Shown: positions 15,493-25,076, counted from the stretch's first letter. The stretch is DNA of 64,000 bases from Haemophilus parainfluenzae (GCF_900450995.1 NZ_UGHY01000002.1:2168211-2232210); one strand, 5' to 3'. The notes: a model not told the origin generated them from the letters alone. Program-made: numbers and translations.

Positions 15493-15905
15493 GCCAATAC
15501 AAACCTTTCTTTTTACGCGATCAACGCATTAAAAATAATTGCTTGGATGTAATCAAAGAGCTGCCAACAGACGATAAAAAACCGTTGGTAGTCAAAATCC
15601 AACCAATAACGCGAAACCTTGAGCAAAACGCCAAGTTTCACGCTATGTGCCAAGATGTGGCAAATCAGGCGGAATTTATGGGGCGTAAGCTCACAATGGA
15701 GCAGTGGAAAGTATTGTTTATTTCTGGTCACGCAATCGCCACAAATCAAAAAGCAGATGTTGTGCCAGGTCTTGAGGGCGAATTTGTGAATATCCGTGAA
15801 AGTTCGGCTCAAATGAGCGTGAGCAGAATGGCAAGCCTTATCGAATATGTGACCAGTTGGGGCGTGCAAAATGGTGTGAGATTTAATGATAGATGGAGAT
15901 TCTAA
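15489..15905 (+). CDS. ninB: NinB recombination protein
   Basis: 138 residues, start MSQYKPFFLRDQRIKNN at 15489 overlapping the methyltransferase stop. LEQNAKFHAMCQDVANQ and LTMEQWKVLFISGHA are typical of NinB (lambda Orf), which helps load or replace SSB during recombination. It sits in the nin-like region ahead of rusA and Q. The ending is FNDRWRF. Confidence 0.88.
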   Translation: MSQYKPFFLRDQRIKNNCLDVIKELPTDDKKPLVVKIQPITRNLEQNAKFHAMCQDVANQAEFMGRKLTMEQWKVLFISGHAIATNQKADVVPGLEGEFVNIRESSAQMSVSRMASLIEYVTSWGVQNGVRFNDRWRF

Positions 15906-15906
15906 A

Positions 15907-16095
15907 ATGGACTGGATTATTTACTTTGCTTTGATGTTGATAGTGATGAGCTTACCTTTATTAGCACTTCTTTTGGGGCTAATTTTCCCATTCATTGCTA
16001 GATTTTTTAACTGGATATTGGTCGTAAGCACATTGGCATATTTTATCTTGATTGCAGTCGGCATTGGTTACGGCGTGATGAGCTTGGTGGATTAA
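15907..16095 (+). CDS. Small two-TM membrane protein (62 aa)
   Basis: Starts MDWIIYFALMLIVMSLPLL immediately after ninB and consists almost wholly of two hydrophobic segments (about residues 3-30 and 36-58). The next start codon follows the stop directly. Function unknown; typical of small membrane proteins in phage nin regions. Confidence 0.65.
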   Translation: MDWIIYFALMLIVMSLPLLALLLGLIFPFIARFFNWILVVSTLAYFILIAVGIGYGVMSLVD

Positions 16096-16185
16096 ATGAA
16101 ATTAAACGATGACGATATTCTAGAGTTAAAAATTGTACTTTGGATTGTGGCGGTTTGGGTAATTTTTCAGATGGTGTTTGGATAA
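16096..16185 (+). CDS. 29-aa single-TM microprotein
   Basis: MKLNDDDILELKIVLWIVAV and onward, with an acidic start and a hydrophobic tail ending QMVFG. ATG follows the previous stop with no gap, and its TAA overlaps the next ATG (TAATG), which supports real translation. Function unknown. Confidence 0.5.
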   Translation: MKLNDDDILELKIVLWIVAVWVIFQMVFG

Positions 16186-16469
16186 TGAGTAATTTGAGAA
16201 AAGAAGCGAAAGGGAGAGAGTGTCAAGTGCGGTTGCCTGGTATTTGTAATCATAATCCTGAAACGACCGTATTAGCACATTATCGTATGGCTGGATTAAA
16301 TGGGGTTGGGATGAAGCCTGATGATATTTTTGGTGCTTGGGCATGCTCATCTTGCCATGATGAATGCGACCGTAGAACTAGAAAAATGGATGCTGAATAT
16401 GTCCGCCTGGCACACGCTGAAGGTGTGTTACGAACACAGCAAATTTTGCGCAAGGAGGGCAAGTTATGA
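16185..16469 (+). CDS. YbcO-like (DUF1364) putative nuclease
   Basis: 94 residues starting MSNLRKEAKGRECQVRLPG. CNHNPETTVLAHYRMAG and WACSSCHDECDRR give the Cys/His pattern of the DUF1364 family (E. coli YbcO), an HNH-like zinc nuclease. It precedes rusA with a 4-base overlap, the usual nin-region order. A USS core is at 16225-16233. Confidence 0.82.
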   Translation: MSNLRKEAKGRECQVRLPGICNHNPETTVLAHYRMAGLNGVGMKPDDIFGAWACSSCHDECDRRTRKMDAEYVRLAHAEGVLRTQQILRKEGKL

Positions 16470-16828
16470 GTGATTGGCTTGAAATCTGTCTGCCGTACCC
16501 ACCGAGCGTGAATCATTATTGGAAGCACACAAGGCAAGGTAAGCATTACATATCAAAAGCAGGACGGGAGTTTAAACGTGTTGCTACTGAGGTTTGCTCA
16601 CAGTTCGATCCATTTGAAAGTGCGGTTGAAATTAAGATGGAAATTTACTTTCCCGATAATCGTCCACGCGACCTTGATAATTTGCCTAAAGGAATTTTTG
16701 ATAGCTTAGTTGGCGCTGGCTTAATTAAAGATGATAACCGGAAAATTATTCGTAAATATTCGATCGAAGAGAAAGGCGTAGTAAGCAAAGGTAAGTCAAT
16801 CATTAAAATTAGAGGTATTCATGCGTAA
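16466..16828 (+). CDS. rusA: RusA Holliday-junction resolvase
   Basis: 120 residues. LPYPPSVNHYWKHTRQG at the N-terminus and the catalytic RPRDLDNLPKGIFDSL with a following KDD identify RusA, which cuts four-way junctions in phage recombination intermediates before packaging. It overlaps the neighbours on both sides. A USS core is at 16618-16626. Confidence 0.92.
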   Translation: MSDWLEICLPYPPSVNHYWKHTRQGKHYISKAGREFKRVATEVCSQFDPFESAVEIKMEIYFPDNRPRDLDNLPKGIFDSLVGAGLIKDDNRKIIRKYSIEEKGVVSKGKSIIKIRGIHA

Positions 16829-17330
16829 ATTTAGCGAGTTATCAGAACTAACGATTGAGCAAGAAGAATTTGTTGACCGTTATATGTATCAATGGGGCTC
16901 ATGGGTGCGCAGTGGTAGGCTTGATAAACCGCAATTAAATATTATTGCAAAACTAATGCAATCAGTCATTCCTGCAGAGCCAAATGAACCAATTTGCGAT
17001 GACTCAACAGGAATGATGATTAGCGAAGTTATTGAGAGATTTTTCCTTAAAAACGACCGCACTTTACACTATATCGTATTTTCCTATTATGTTAATAAAA
17101 GCACTATTAATCATATAGCGGTTAAACTCCGTGAAAACTGCGGAGAGATAAAAATGCAGCCGTGCGCAGGCAAACCAGATATCCGCACTCCAAGCCTTAA
17201 AACGATGATACGGAATGTTGAAAAAGAGCTAAAATTAGCGAAGGCAATAATTCACGAACTTCTTATAACTGGGTTCGTTATTTTGCGAACTGGACGACAA
17301 AATGCAAGAAGTATCAAAATTACTTATTGA
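16821..17330 (+). CDS. Q: Antiterminator Q
   Basis: 169-residue late-gene antiterminator of the phage Q family. The recognisable stretch is MYQWGSWVRSGRL, followed by helical segments and IERFFLKNDRTLHYIVFSYYV. It is the last gene of the right early operon and its stop overlaps the -35 of PR'. It should modify RNA polymerase at PR' so that it reads through tR' (17412-17438) into tRNA, lysis, head and tail genes. A reverse USS core is at 17056-17064. Confidence 0.8.
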   Translation: MRKFSELSELTIEQEEFVDRYMYQWGSWVRSGRLDKPQLNIIAKLMQSVIPAEPNEPICDDSTGMMISEVIERFFLKNDRTLHYIVFSYYVNKSTINHIAVKLRENCGEIKMQPCAGKPDIRTPSLKTMIRNVEKELKLAKAIIHELLITGFVILRTGRQNARSIKITY

Positions 17331-17356
17331 CAAACCTTGTCATCTTGTCCTATCAT
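17327..17356 (+). promoter_or_regulatory. PR', late promoter
   Basis: TTGACA (17327-17332), 18-base spacer, TATCAT (17351-17356), overlapping the end of Q. It is followed within about 50 bases by the terminator that Q would override. Confidence 0.75.
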
Positions 17357-17411
17357 TTAGATGTACGGTGGTCGCAATGTAAGTAGTGAACACCTAAATT
17401 GATTTTTACAG

Positions 17412-17438
17412 CCCTGATCGGAAACGGTCGGGCTTTTT
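17412..17438 (+). terminator. Terminator tR' downstream of PR'
   Basis: GCCC-T-GATCG-GAAA-CGGTC-GGGC hairpin with a T-run. It is the expected target of Q antitermination. Confidence 0.75.
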
Positions 17439-17451
17439 GTTATCAAACTAT

Positions 17452-17525
17452 AAGGGCGTAGTCTAATGGTAAGACCGCGGTCTCCAAAACCGTTAATTAA
17501 GGTTCGAATCCTTACGCCTTTGCCA
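17452..17525 (+). tRNA. tRNA-Trp (anticodon CCA)
   Basis: Complete cloverleaf of 74 bases: acceptor AAGGGCG / CGCCTTT (one G-U), D stem GTC/GAC, anticodon stem GCGGT / ACCGT with loop CTCCAAA (anticodon CCA), T stem TAAGG / CCTTA with loop TTCGAAT, then GCCA with encoded CCA. It lies in the late leader between tR' and another terminator, so its expression should depend on Q. Confidence 0.93.
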
Positions 17526-17528
17526 TAT

Positions 17529-17557
17529 CACAAGCTCACGTTAATGCGTGGGCTTTT
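17529..17557 (+). terminator. Hairpin terminator after the tRNA
   Basis: AGCTCACG-TTAATG-CGTGGGCT stem with one G-U followed by a T-run, directly downstream of the tRNA. Confidence 0.65.
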
Positions 17558-17583
17558 TTATTGCCCTGAAAATGGGGTGGAGT

Positions 17584-17841
17584 ATGAAAATGTTTAAAGA
17601 CCCGGGAAATCAAACTTATGTATGGTCAGGGTTTTCTGGTGTACTGGCTTGGTTAGGTGATCAGAATAACCTTATGTTGCTTAGTTTAGCTATTGGTATT
17701 TTGACCGCACTTGTTAATGTCTATTCAAAATGTGCCGAAGGGCGAGTGATGAAGAGGGAAGAGGAGCGTAAGGAAGAAATCCATAAGTTGCGCATGGAGC
17801 GGTTAAAACGGGGGCTACCTGATGAAATTGACGAGGACTAG
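17584..17841 (+). CDS. Holin
   Basis: 85 residues, start MKMFKDPGNQTYVWSGFSG. One clear hydrophobic segment (NNLMLLSLAIGILTALVNVY) with a weaker one before it, and a highly charged C-terminus (KREEERKEEIHKLRMERLKR). It is the first gene of the lysis cassette and overlaps the endolysin. It is probably a pinholin-type partner for the SAR endolysin, inferred from the pairing. Confidence 0.8.
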   Translation: MKMFKDPGNQTYVWSGFSGVLAWLGDQNNLMLLSLAIGILTALVNVYSKCAEGRVMKREEERKEEIHKLRMERLKRGLPDEIDED

Positions 17842-18376
17842 AACCACGCTTGGTGCAGCAGGATTTGTCTGTGCAGTATCGAGCATTATTACATTGATGT
17901 ATGCGCAGTTTGGTGAGGAGCTTATCCTTAGCCCTAAAGGTGCAGAGATTATTGGCAATGCAGAGGGTTGCAGACGAGACCCGTACAAATGCCCATCCGA
18001 TGTTTTAACTGTTGGTATTGGCTCAACGGCATATAGCGGTCAACCTGTCGATCCAAAACATCGATACACGGATTTAGAGATTGCGGAGCGTTGGAAAAAC
18101 GATATTCAAGTTGCTGAGAAATGTGTGTTGAATTATGGCAATGGTCGAGCATTACCGCAGTCTGTATTTGATTCTGCAGTTTCGATTACCTTTAATGCAG
18201 GTTGTGGCGCTGTTCGTAATTCCACTTTATTCAAACAACTTCGAGCGGGGAACTATCACCAAGCCTGTTACGAATATCCCAAATGGGTATATGCAGGCGG
18301 GAAGATATTACCAGGATTAGTCTCTCGTAGAGAAAAAGAGAAAGCATTATGTTTAGCCGATTTGAAACAGCCTTAA
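17822..18376 (+). CDS. SAR endolysin (GH24 lysozyme)
   Basis: 184 residues. A weakly hydrophobic N-terminal signal-anchor (GAAGFVCAVSSIITLMYAQF) is followed by the GH24 catalytic pattern E-x8-D-x5-T in NAEGCRRDPYKCPSDVLT. It cuts peptidoglycan between MurNAc and GlcNAc. The SAR segment suggests export by Sec and activation when it leaves the membrane. It overlaps holin upstream and Rz downstream. Confidence 0.93.
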   Translation: MKLTRTRTTLGAAGFVCAVSSIITLMYAQFGEELILSPKGAEIIGNAEGCRRDPYKCPSDVLTVGIGSTAYSGQPVDPKHRYTDLEIAERWKNDIQVAEKCVLNYGNGRALPQSVFDSAVSITFNAGCGAVRNSTLFKQLRAGNYHQACYEYPKWVYAGGKILPGLVSRREKEKALCLADLKQP

Positions 18377-18684
18377 AGCTAACCGCACTTTGCTTGATTT
18401 TGGGCTTGTGTGGTTGGGCTTGGTATCAATCCCAGAAGATAAGTAGCTTAAAGGCCGAGAACCAAGCACAAGCCCAAACCATTCAGCAACAAGAAGATGC
18501 GAACAAGGCATTGAACATTGCACTGCAACAAGAGCGTGATGCGGTAATAGCACAACAGCAACGTAATGATGAAATAGAAAGGATAGCAACAGAAAATGCT
18601 GAATCAGTTAAAACAATCATTAAGACACAACCTTGTGCTCACACTCGTTTGCCTCAGTCTGCTCTTGACCGCCTGTACAAATAA
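18349..18684 (+). CDS. Rz: Inner-membrane spanin (Rz-like)
   Basis: 111 residues. An N-terminal membrane anchor ([16 protein letters not shown]) leads to a long periplasmic coiled coil ([20 protein letters not shown]). It follows and overlaps the endolysin, and the outer-membrane spanin is nested in another frame at its 3' end. It fuses inner and outer membranes in the last step of lysis. A reverse USS core is at 18382-18390. Confidence 0.88.
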   Translation: MFSRFETALKLTALCLILGLCGWAWYQSQKISSLKAENQAQAQTIQQQEDANKALNIALQQERDAVIAQQQRNDEIERIATENAESVKTIIKTQPCAHTRLPQSALDRLYK

Positions 18685-18877
18685 GGTCACGACCAAAGCA
18701 GAATATATTTACCCACCTCAAGCCTATACTGCACCTTGTGTAAGAACAGCATTTACTGGTGAGACATACGGCGATGTAGTCATACAGCTTGTTAAGGTAA
18801 CAGCAGAGCGAGATAAGTGCGCAAGCCAAGTAGATAATCTCAATAAGTGGATTAATCAAGCAAAAGGCAGCAAATAA
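18596..18877 (+). CDS. Rz1: Outer-membrane spanin lipoprotein (Rz1-like)
   Basis: 93 residues, nested partly in the +1 frame of Rz. The signal peptide ends with the lipobox LLLTAC, giving a lipid-anchored Cys. The mature part is short and ends in a helical segment ([16 protein letters not shown]). The overlap with Rz is the classic Rz/Rz1 arrangement. Confidence 0.88.
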   Translation: MLNQLKQSLRHNLVLTLVCLSLLLTACTNKVTTKAEYIYPPQAYTAPCVRTAFTGETYGDVVIQLVKVTAERDKCASQVDNLNKWINQAKGSK

Positions 18878-18907
18878 GTTTTATTCAAGTTATTTTAAGG
18901 ATTTCCT

Positions 18908-19420
18908 ATGTCAGACGTGAAAGGAAAATCCACGTCTGGTCGTGGATTAACGCCTAAACAAGAAAAATTTTGTCAGCTTTATATTGAGCTGGGGAATGCG
19001 AGTGAGGCGTATCGGCAAGCGTATAATGCAAAGAATATGACAACTGGAGCAATAAATACGAATGCCAAGAAATTATTAAAAGACACTCCGATCGCACTCC
19101 GTATTGAAGAACTACAACAAGCACACCGACAACGCCATAATCTGACTGTAGATAACATCATTGCTGACTTGCAAGAGCTACGTGATATTTGCATGGGGCG
19201 TAAATCTGTTGTGCTTACTGATGTTGTCAAAAATGCTCAGGAAGGCTCGGTAAATGCGGTAGATAGCCCAGTGTTTGTTTTTGAACCAACCAGTGCAAAC
19301 AAAGCCCTTGAGTTGCTTGGTAAGCATTTAGGGATGTTTGCGAATAAAGTTGATGTAACAACCGATGGCAAGCCATTGCCTACCGTGATTAATGTGACAT
19401 TTAGCGATGAGCCAGCTTAA
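18908..19420 (+). CDS. terS: Terminase small subunit
   Basis: 170 residues of the Terminase_2 type. [20 protein letters not shown] and [20 protein letters not shown] form the N-terminal DNA-binding HTH, followed by a helical oligomerisation region. It recognises the packaging site and starts headful or site-specific cutting. It overlaps terL by 14 bases. Confidence 0.92.
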   Translation: MSDVKGKSTSGRGLTPKQEKFCQLYIELGNASEAYRQAYNAKNMTTGAINTNAKKLLKDTPIALRIEELQQAHRQRHNLTVDNIIADLQELRDICMGRKSVVLTDVVKNAQEGSVNAVDSPVFVFEPTSANKALELLGKHLGMFANKVDVTTDGKPLPTVINVTFSDEPA

Positions 19421-20750
19421 TATTCAATTTCCGACAAAATTCAAACCGCTCTTTGAGTCTATTTGGCGGTTTATTATTTTCTACGGCGGTCGAGGTTCAG
19501 GTAAAAGTTTTAGCATTGCGAGAGCATTAATATTGCGAGCTTACCAATCGCCGATTCGAGTTTTGTGTTGCCGTGAGATCCAAAAATCAATTTCCGATTC
19601 TGTTATTCAGATGTTGGCAGACCAAATTGAAATGTTAGGACTGCAAGATTTCTTCGATGTTCAGAAAACGCAAATTATCGGGAAAAATGGCTCACGTTTC
19701 ACTTTTGCAGGGTTAAAAACCAACATCACTTCAATCAAATCAATGACGGGTATTGATGTAGTTTGGGTGGAAGAAGGCGAGAATGTTTCAAAAGAAAGTT
19801 GGGATGTATTGATTCCGACTATTCGTGAAGACGGCTCGCAGATTATTGTGAGTTTTAACCCTAAAAATATTCTTGATGACACCTATCAACGTTTTGTGAT
19901 TCATCCGCCAGAGCGGTGTAAATCTGTTTTAGTAAACTGGCAAGATAATCCATATTTCCCGAAAGAATTAATGGAAGATATGGAGCAGATGCGTGAGCGT
20001 GATTACGAGCTTTATCGTCATGTTTATGAAGGCGAGCCTGTAGCTGATTCCGATTTAGCCATCATTAAGCCTGTATGGATTGAATATGCGGTGGATGCGC
20101 ATCTCAAGCTCGGCTTTACCGCTAAAGGGATGAAGAAGGTTGGCTTTGACGTTGCTGATGAGGGTGTAGATAGTAACGCTAATGCATTTGTTCATGGTTC
20201 TGTGGTGCTTGACATTGAGGTTTGGAAGACTGGCGATGTGATTGATTCCGCCAACCGAACAAATCAAAGTGCGGTCAAATTTAAAGCTGATTTGATTATA
20301 TTCGATAGTATTGGCGTGGGGGCGGGTGTAAAAGCTCACTTTAAACGCTTACCGAAATCATTACAAGTGGAAGGATTTAATGCTGGTGGTGCAGTTGCTT
20401 ATCCCGAGCGTGAATATATCAAAGGCAAAAAAAATCAAGATATGTTTTCGAACATTAAAGCCCAATCCTGGTGGGCTTTACGTGATAGATTCTATAAAAC
20501 CTATCGAGCAATAAAGCATGGGGATGTTTATCCTGACGATGAACTGATAAGCCTATCGAGCAAAATCAAAGAGCTTGAGTATCTGAAAGCAGAATTATCA
20601 CGCCCTCGTGTTGATTATGACAATAACGGGCGGGTAAAAGTAGAAAGCAAAAAGGATATGAAAAAACGCGGCATACCTTCTCCAAATATGGCGGATGCGT
20701 TAGTTATGTGTTACGCCCCAACAAAACCTAAATCACTACTGGATTTATAA
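19407..20750 (+). CDS. terL: Terminase large subunit
   Basis: 447 residues, PBSX/Terminase_3 type. Walker [18 protein letters not shown] near residue 26 and acidic Walker [13 protein letters not shown] form the packaging motor ATPase. The C-terminal nuclease part has [10 protein letters not shown] and [10 protein letters not shown]. It pumps DNA into the prohead and cuts concatemers. A USS core is at 20267-20275. Confidence 0.95.
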   Translation: MSQLNIQFPTKFKPLFESIWRFIIFYGGRGSGKSFSIARALILRAYQSPIRVLCCREIQKSISDSVIQMLADQIEMLGLQDFFDVQKTQIIGKNGSRFTFAGLKTNITSIKSMTGIDVVWVEEGENVSKESWDVLIPTIREDGSQIIVSFNPKNILDDTYQRFVIHPPERCKSVLVNWQDNPYFPKELMEDMEQMRERDYELYRHVYEGEPVADSDLAIIKPVWIEYAVDAHLKLGFTAKGMKKVGFDVADEGVDSNANAFVHGSVVLDIEVWKTGDVIDSANRTNQSAVKFKADLIIFDSIGVGAGVKAHFKRLPKSLQVEGFNAGGAVAYPEREYIKGKKNQDMFSNIKAQSWWALRDRFYKTYRAIKHGDVYPDDELISLSSKIKELEYLKAELSRPRVDYDNNGRVKVESKKDMKKRGIPSPNMADALVMCYAPTKPKSLLDL

Positions 20751-20751
20751 G

Positions 20752-22083
20752 ATGAATTTTTTAGATGGTATCAAATCACTAGCACTGAAGTTAGGCAGCA
20801 AACAAGAGCAAACGTATTATGCTCGTGGGCTGAGTTTAACGGATGACTTAATGCAGATTGAAGCATTATGGCGTGATAACTGGATTGCAAACAAGGTCTG
20901 TATTAAACGCTCGGAAGATATGGTGCGTAATTGGCGCGATATTTTTTCCAATGACTTAAAATCTGAACAGCTAGACGAGTTCACTAAGCTCGAGCGCAGA
21001 TTAAAACTACGTGAGACATTAACTAAAGCGTTGCAATGGTCTAGTCTGTATGGCTCGGTGGGTTTATTGGTTGTAACTGATACTATTAATATCACCTCGC
21101 CGTTACAGCCTACAGAGCGATTAAAACAATTAATCATCCTACCTAAATGGAAAATCTCCCCGACAGGGCAACGAGATGATGATGTGTTTTCACCAAACTT
21201 TGGTCGATATAGTGAGTATACCATCACTGGCGGCATACAATCTGTTTTAGTGCATCATTCTCGCTTATTAATTATCAATGCCAATGATGCGCCTTTATCT
21301 GATAACGATATTTGGGGTGTATCAGACCTTGAAAAGATTATTGATGTGCTTAAACGCTTTGATAGCGCCTCTGCGAATGTGGGCGACCTTATTTTTGAGA
21401 GTAAAATCGATATTTTCAAAATTGCAGGGTTGTCTGACAAGATATCTGCAGGCTTAGAAAATGATGTAGCTCACGTTATTTCAGCGGTGCAGTCGATTAA
21501 ATCGGCGACCAATAGCCTGTTGCTTGATGCGGAAAACGAATATGACCGCAAAGAACTCACATTCAGCGGGTTAAAAGACCTACTAACAGAGTTTCGCAAT
21601 GCGGTGGCAGGCGCGGCAGATATGCCAGTCACCATTTTGTTTGGGCAATCTGTTTCGGGATTGGCAAGTGGTGATGAGGATATTCAAAACTACCACGAAA
21701 CAATCCATCGATTACAAGAAACAAGATTGAGACCTGTGTTTGAAGTGCTTGATACATTGCTATGCAATGAATTATTTGGCGGACAGCCTGAAGACTGGTG
21801 GTTTGAATTTTTACCATTGACCGTGGTTAAACAAGAACAACAAGTCAATATGCTTAACACCTTTGCTACAGCGACAAATACGTTAATTCAAAATGGCGTA
21901 GTAAATGAATATCAAGTGGCAAACGAACTCCGAGAAAGTGGCTTGTTTGCCAATATCTCTGCCGATGACATTGAGGATATGAAAAATGCTGATGAATTTG
22001 CCAGAAATTTTGAAGAACCAGAAGGCGAAAACACGCAAGTTCAAGCCAGTGAAGATGAGCAAGAGAACGGAGCTTTGGTATAG
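20752..22083 (+). CDS. Portal protein (DUF1073 type)
   Basis: 443 residues that form the dodecameric DNA channel at the capsid vertex. MIEAL-type N-terminal motif in DDLMQIEALWRDNWIANKVC, then DMVRNWRDIFSND and the C-terminal TILFGQSVSGLASGDEDIQNY are typical of DUF1073 portals. The gene directly follows terL and overlaps the MuF gene. Confidence 0.9.
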   Translation: MNFLDGIKSLALKLGSKQEQTYYARGLSLTDDLMQIEALWRDNWIANKVCIKRSEDMVRNWRDIFSNDLKSEQLDEFTKLERRLKLRETLTKALQWSSLYGSVGLLVVTDTINITSPLQPTERLKQLIILPKWKISPTGQRDDDVFSPNFGRYSEYTITGGIQSVLVHHSRLLIINANDAPLSDNDIWGVSDLEKIIDVLKRFDSASANVGDLIFESKIDIFKIAGLSDKISAGLENDVAHVISAVQSIKSATNSLLLDAENEYDRKELTFSGLKDLLTEFRNAVAGAADMPVTILFGQSVSGLASGDEDIQNYHETIHRLQETRLRPVFEVLDTLLCNELFGGQPEDWWFEFLPLTVVKQEQQVNMLNTFATATNTLIQNGVVNEYQVANELRESGLFANISADDIEDMKNADEFARNFEEPEGENTQVQASEDEQENGALV

Positions 22084-23271
22084 ACAGCAGCTTAAGCAGT
22101 TCGTCAAAACGATGACCGATGATGTAGAAAGAGCCATGCAACAACCGCAAGGCTCTTTTTTTATGGATGATGCAAAAGGGTTCCAAGCAATTAGTGCGAA
22201 AGCGCTGATGAAAGTATTAGAAAAGTACGAAAAATCTGACCGCACTTCACAGGCCGAAAATATCGCCAATGGCTTTGTTAGTCGTGGTGATGCACAAAAT
22301 CATACCGAAGTATCAACCAATCTAAAAAATCAAACTGGCATCGATTTATCTGCCTATTTACGCAATAGTCCGAATATTGTAGAAAGGGTAAATGAATTAA
22401 CGGTAAGTAACATCCAATTAATCAAATCCATTCGCACGCAATATCTTGATAAGGTGCAAAATGCCGTCATGCAAGCAATGGTTCAGGGGCATTGAATAAA
22501 GACTTAGCCGAACAGCTCAAAAAACTAGGGAAAGATGCAGAAAGTCGTGCAATGCTTATTGCTCGAGACCAATCCTCAAAATTAAATGCAGCATTAACTC
22601 GAGCACGCCATGAAGAGGTTGGCGTAAAAAAATACATGTGGTCAACATCGGGTGATGAGCGTGTGCGTGCAAGCCATGCTGAAAAGGATGGGCAGATATT
22701 CGAATATGCTAATCCGCCTGCCGATACTGGTCACCCTGGTCATGATGTTAATTGTCGATGCGTTCAGATTCCGGTGCTTGATGATATTGTTAAACCTGAA
22801 TCTAGCGAAGATGAAAAAGAACCTCTTGTTCAGAAATCTGGAAAAATGGAACTATCTGACTTGATTGATTCGTCAAGTGGTAGAGGTGGTAATAAATTAT
22901 ATTCCGATATAGGCAGTGTTAGTTCAGAGTTGGTAGCTAAGGCAAAAGAGAGTATTGGGCTTGATATTTCAGATTGGCAACATAGTGTGGACGAATCAGG
23001 TATTCGTCATACATTTAAGCAGCACGGAAATGAAACAACAGAAAGTAAGCGAGGACAGCGAGCTGTAACAAAAAAAGATATTCTCTTATTACCGCTTATT
23101 ATTTCAAGTTTTGACAGTATTGAATATGCGGGATTAAGTGATATGGGGAATGAAACGTTTTTAATCAAGAAAGAGATTGAAGATGAAATATTTACCGTTC
23201 AAGAAGTGCGTAAAAAACACAAAAAACTGACAATGAAAACGATGTGGATTAGGCGGAAATCAAAAAAATAA
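22055..23271 (+). CDS. MuF head-morphogenesis protein with PBECR-like toxin tail, one-base frameshift
   Basis: Starts MSKRTELWYRQQLKQF. The head part reads to MQAMVQGH, then TGA at 22493-22495. One extra T would continue into LNKDLAEQLKKLG in the next frame, so one gene of about 405 codons is broken by a missing base. The second part has the MuF core DERVRASHAEKDGQ and HDVNCRCVQIPV. The last ~100 residues (SGIRHTFKQHGNETTE, RGQRAVTKKDILLLP) look like the PBECR nuclease-toxin family often fused to MuF. It may be injected with DNA. Confidence 0.75.
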
Positions 23272-23473
23272 CCGCAGAATAGTTTGGTGCGTAATTCCTA
23301 GTTTATTAACTCGCATCCGCATACGTCCAAAACGTTCCCAAGCTCAATCTACGGTTTACTTATTTTACCACTATTAGTTCAAATGTTAAACACCCTAAGC
23401 ATCATCTTATGATGAGATTGTGGATATGCTTTGACCAAGAGATGACAAAGAATGAAACGTTATTCAAATAACC

Positions 23474-23500
23474 CGATCAGAAATGGTCTGGTTTTTTATT
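23474..23500 (+). terminator. Imperfect terminator before the scaffold gene
   Basis: ACCCGATCA-GAAA-TGGTCTGGT with a T-run. The preceding 200 bases (23272-23473) hold no gene that I can support. Confidence 0.5.
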
Positions 23501-23511
23501 GGGGTAAATAA

Positions 23512-24615
23512 ATGAAATTCACAGACAAAACTACTCAAGCGGCCACACAAAGAACCATCACTAAAGATGGTTTTTTAGTTGTGCCAGCAACCATTTCAAA
23601 AGTTGGGGTATTTGATTATCTCGCTACAGAACTTGGGCTAAAAGAAGACGGTATTAAAAAAGTCGCTCGCACAGAGAAATCTTTATTTAGCGATGAAACG
23701 ATTAAGAGTTTTGAAAATGCCACATTAACCGTTGGTCATCCTAAAGATGGAGTGAATGCGAAGAACTGGAAACAGCTCTCTGTCGGTGTCGTGCGTAATG
23801 TTAAGCGAGTCGGCGATGAACTCACGGCAGAGGCTTGGATTTATGATGAATCTGCGATTAAAACTGTGCAGGAGAATGGTGTTGAGCAATTATCTTGTGG
23901 TTATGACTGCGATATTAAGCCTTCCACAGTACAAGATGCAGATTTTGAGATGTCGCCGATGATCGGCAACCACGTAGCGATTGTGGCAAAGGGTCGCTGC
24001 GGTGGAAGTGTAAAACTTGCCGATGAGGATAAAACCATTATGGGGAAAACCGCAAAAATTCTCGATGCGTTTTTAGGTGCGTTCGGCATCAAGTTGTCGG
24101 ATGAACAGAAAAAACAAATTGAGGAAGAAGAAAAGTCTGGTGGTGAAGAAGGGAAAGAGCAAAAAGCCGAAACCTCGACCGAACCAAAAGGAAAACAACC
24201 TGAACCTGAAAATAAAAAGGAAGATGACGTGGAAAAAGAAGAACTTGAAAAACGCCTTAAAGCTAAAGATGAAGAAATCCAACAGCTAAAAGAGGCGCAA
24301 GCAAAACGTGATGCAGAAGTAAAACAAGCCGCTGTATTGGCTGATGCAAAAACTGCATTTAAAGAAGTCAATTTTGCGGATAATGCTACTGTGCGTGAAA
24401 TCCAAGAAAGTGCAGTCGTAGCGCAGGGTATTTTTACTAAAGATGAGGCGACCAAATTATCCGATGAGGAAATTTCTGGCGCATATCAAACAGCAAAAGC
24501 GGTTGCGGCGAAATTAGCGGATGAACGTAAATCACTTGGCAGTATTTTGCTTGGTGACGCTGCGATGAATAAAGCTGCGCCGTCTATCGATTTTAATAAA
24601 ACTTACAACAGTTAG
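23512..24615 (+). CDS. DUF2213 prohead protease/scaffold-like protein
   Basis: 367 residues. The N-terminal ~165 residues (TKDGFLVVPATISKVGVFDY, HPKDGVNAKNWKQLSVGVV) belong to the DUF2213 phage family. The rest is a highly charged coiled-coil tail (EEEEKSGGEEGKEQKAE and KAKDEEIQQLKEAQAKRDAE), typical of scaffolding. It precedes the decoration and capsid genes, fitting a protease-scaffold fusion. Confidence 0.8.
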   Translation: MKFTDKTTQAATQRTITKDGFLVVPATISKVGVFDYLATELGLKEDGIKKVARTEKSLFSDETIKSFENATLTVGHPKDGVNAKNWKQLSVGVVRNVKRVGDELTAEAWIYDESAIKTVQENGVEQLSCGYDCDIKPSTVQDADFEMSPMIGNHVAIVAKGRCGGSVKLADEDKTIMGKTAKILDAFLGAFGIKLSDEQKKQIEEEEKSGGEEGKEQKAETSTEPKGKQPEPENKKEDDVEKEELEKRLKAKDEEIQQLKEAQAKRDAEVKQAAVLADAKTAFKEVNFADNATVREIQESAVVAQGIFTKDEATKLSDEEISGAYQTAKAVAAKLADERKSLGSILLGDAAMNKAAPSIDFNKTYNS

Positions 24616-24625
24616 GAGTAATTAG

Positions 24626-25066
24626 ATGAGTTACGCTTACGAACAAGCGCCTGCGCGTGCAGGTGAATTAGGCAAGGGCAATCTTGCAAGTGCAAAAACC
24701 ACAGCAGAAAAGGTCACCGGCAAAGTAAAAGCAGGTGAATTTGTGGCATTAAATCCTGCAGGTGGTGTGAAATCCTTATCCGCTAAAACAGATGTATTGG
24801 CTGGCGTGGTATTAGCAAGTCGCATTCGCGATGAATGGCCTGAAGGCGAATTAGTCGATGTAATGCACATTGGTGCAGGCGATGCCATTTGGGTGAATGT
24901 TGCACCAGAGAAAACAGTTACTCGAGGCAACAAAGTATTTGTATTAACAACGGGTGGCGATGGTAAAACTGGCGCAATCCAAGGCGAAACCGATGCAAAT
25001 GCGATTGAAACAGGCTACACCGTGATTGACGTTAAGGGTCAATTAGCGATGATTACAAAATTATAA
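24626..25066 (+). CDS. Head decoration / structural cement protein
   Basis: 146 residues, start MSYAYEQAPARAGELGKGN. A beta-rich small protein (GAGDAIWVNVAPEKTVTRGN) of the kind encoded directly before DUF2184 capsid proteins and thought to stabilise the shell. Position between scaffold and capsid is the main support. Confidence 0.72.
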   Translation: MSYAYEQAPARAGELGKGNLASAKTTAEKVTGKVKAGEFVALNPAGGVKSLSAKTDVLAGVVLASRIRDEWPEGELVDVMHIGAGDAIWVNVAPEKTVTRGNKVFVLTTGGDGKTGAIQGETDANAIETGYTVIDVKGQLAMITKL

Positions 25067-25076
25067 GGGGTGATGA

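Noticed and set aside
17452..17525. tRNA as an integrated attachment site remnant
   Set aside because: It is complete, lies in the late leader far from int, and does not match the core near 46800.
22492..23271. Separate gene starting with TTG at 22492
   Set aside because: Its sequence continues the MuF protein directly after one missing base and has no ribosome site of its own.
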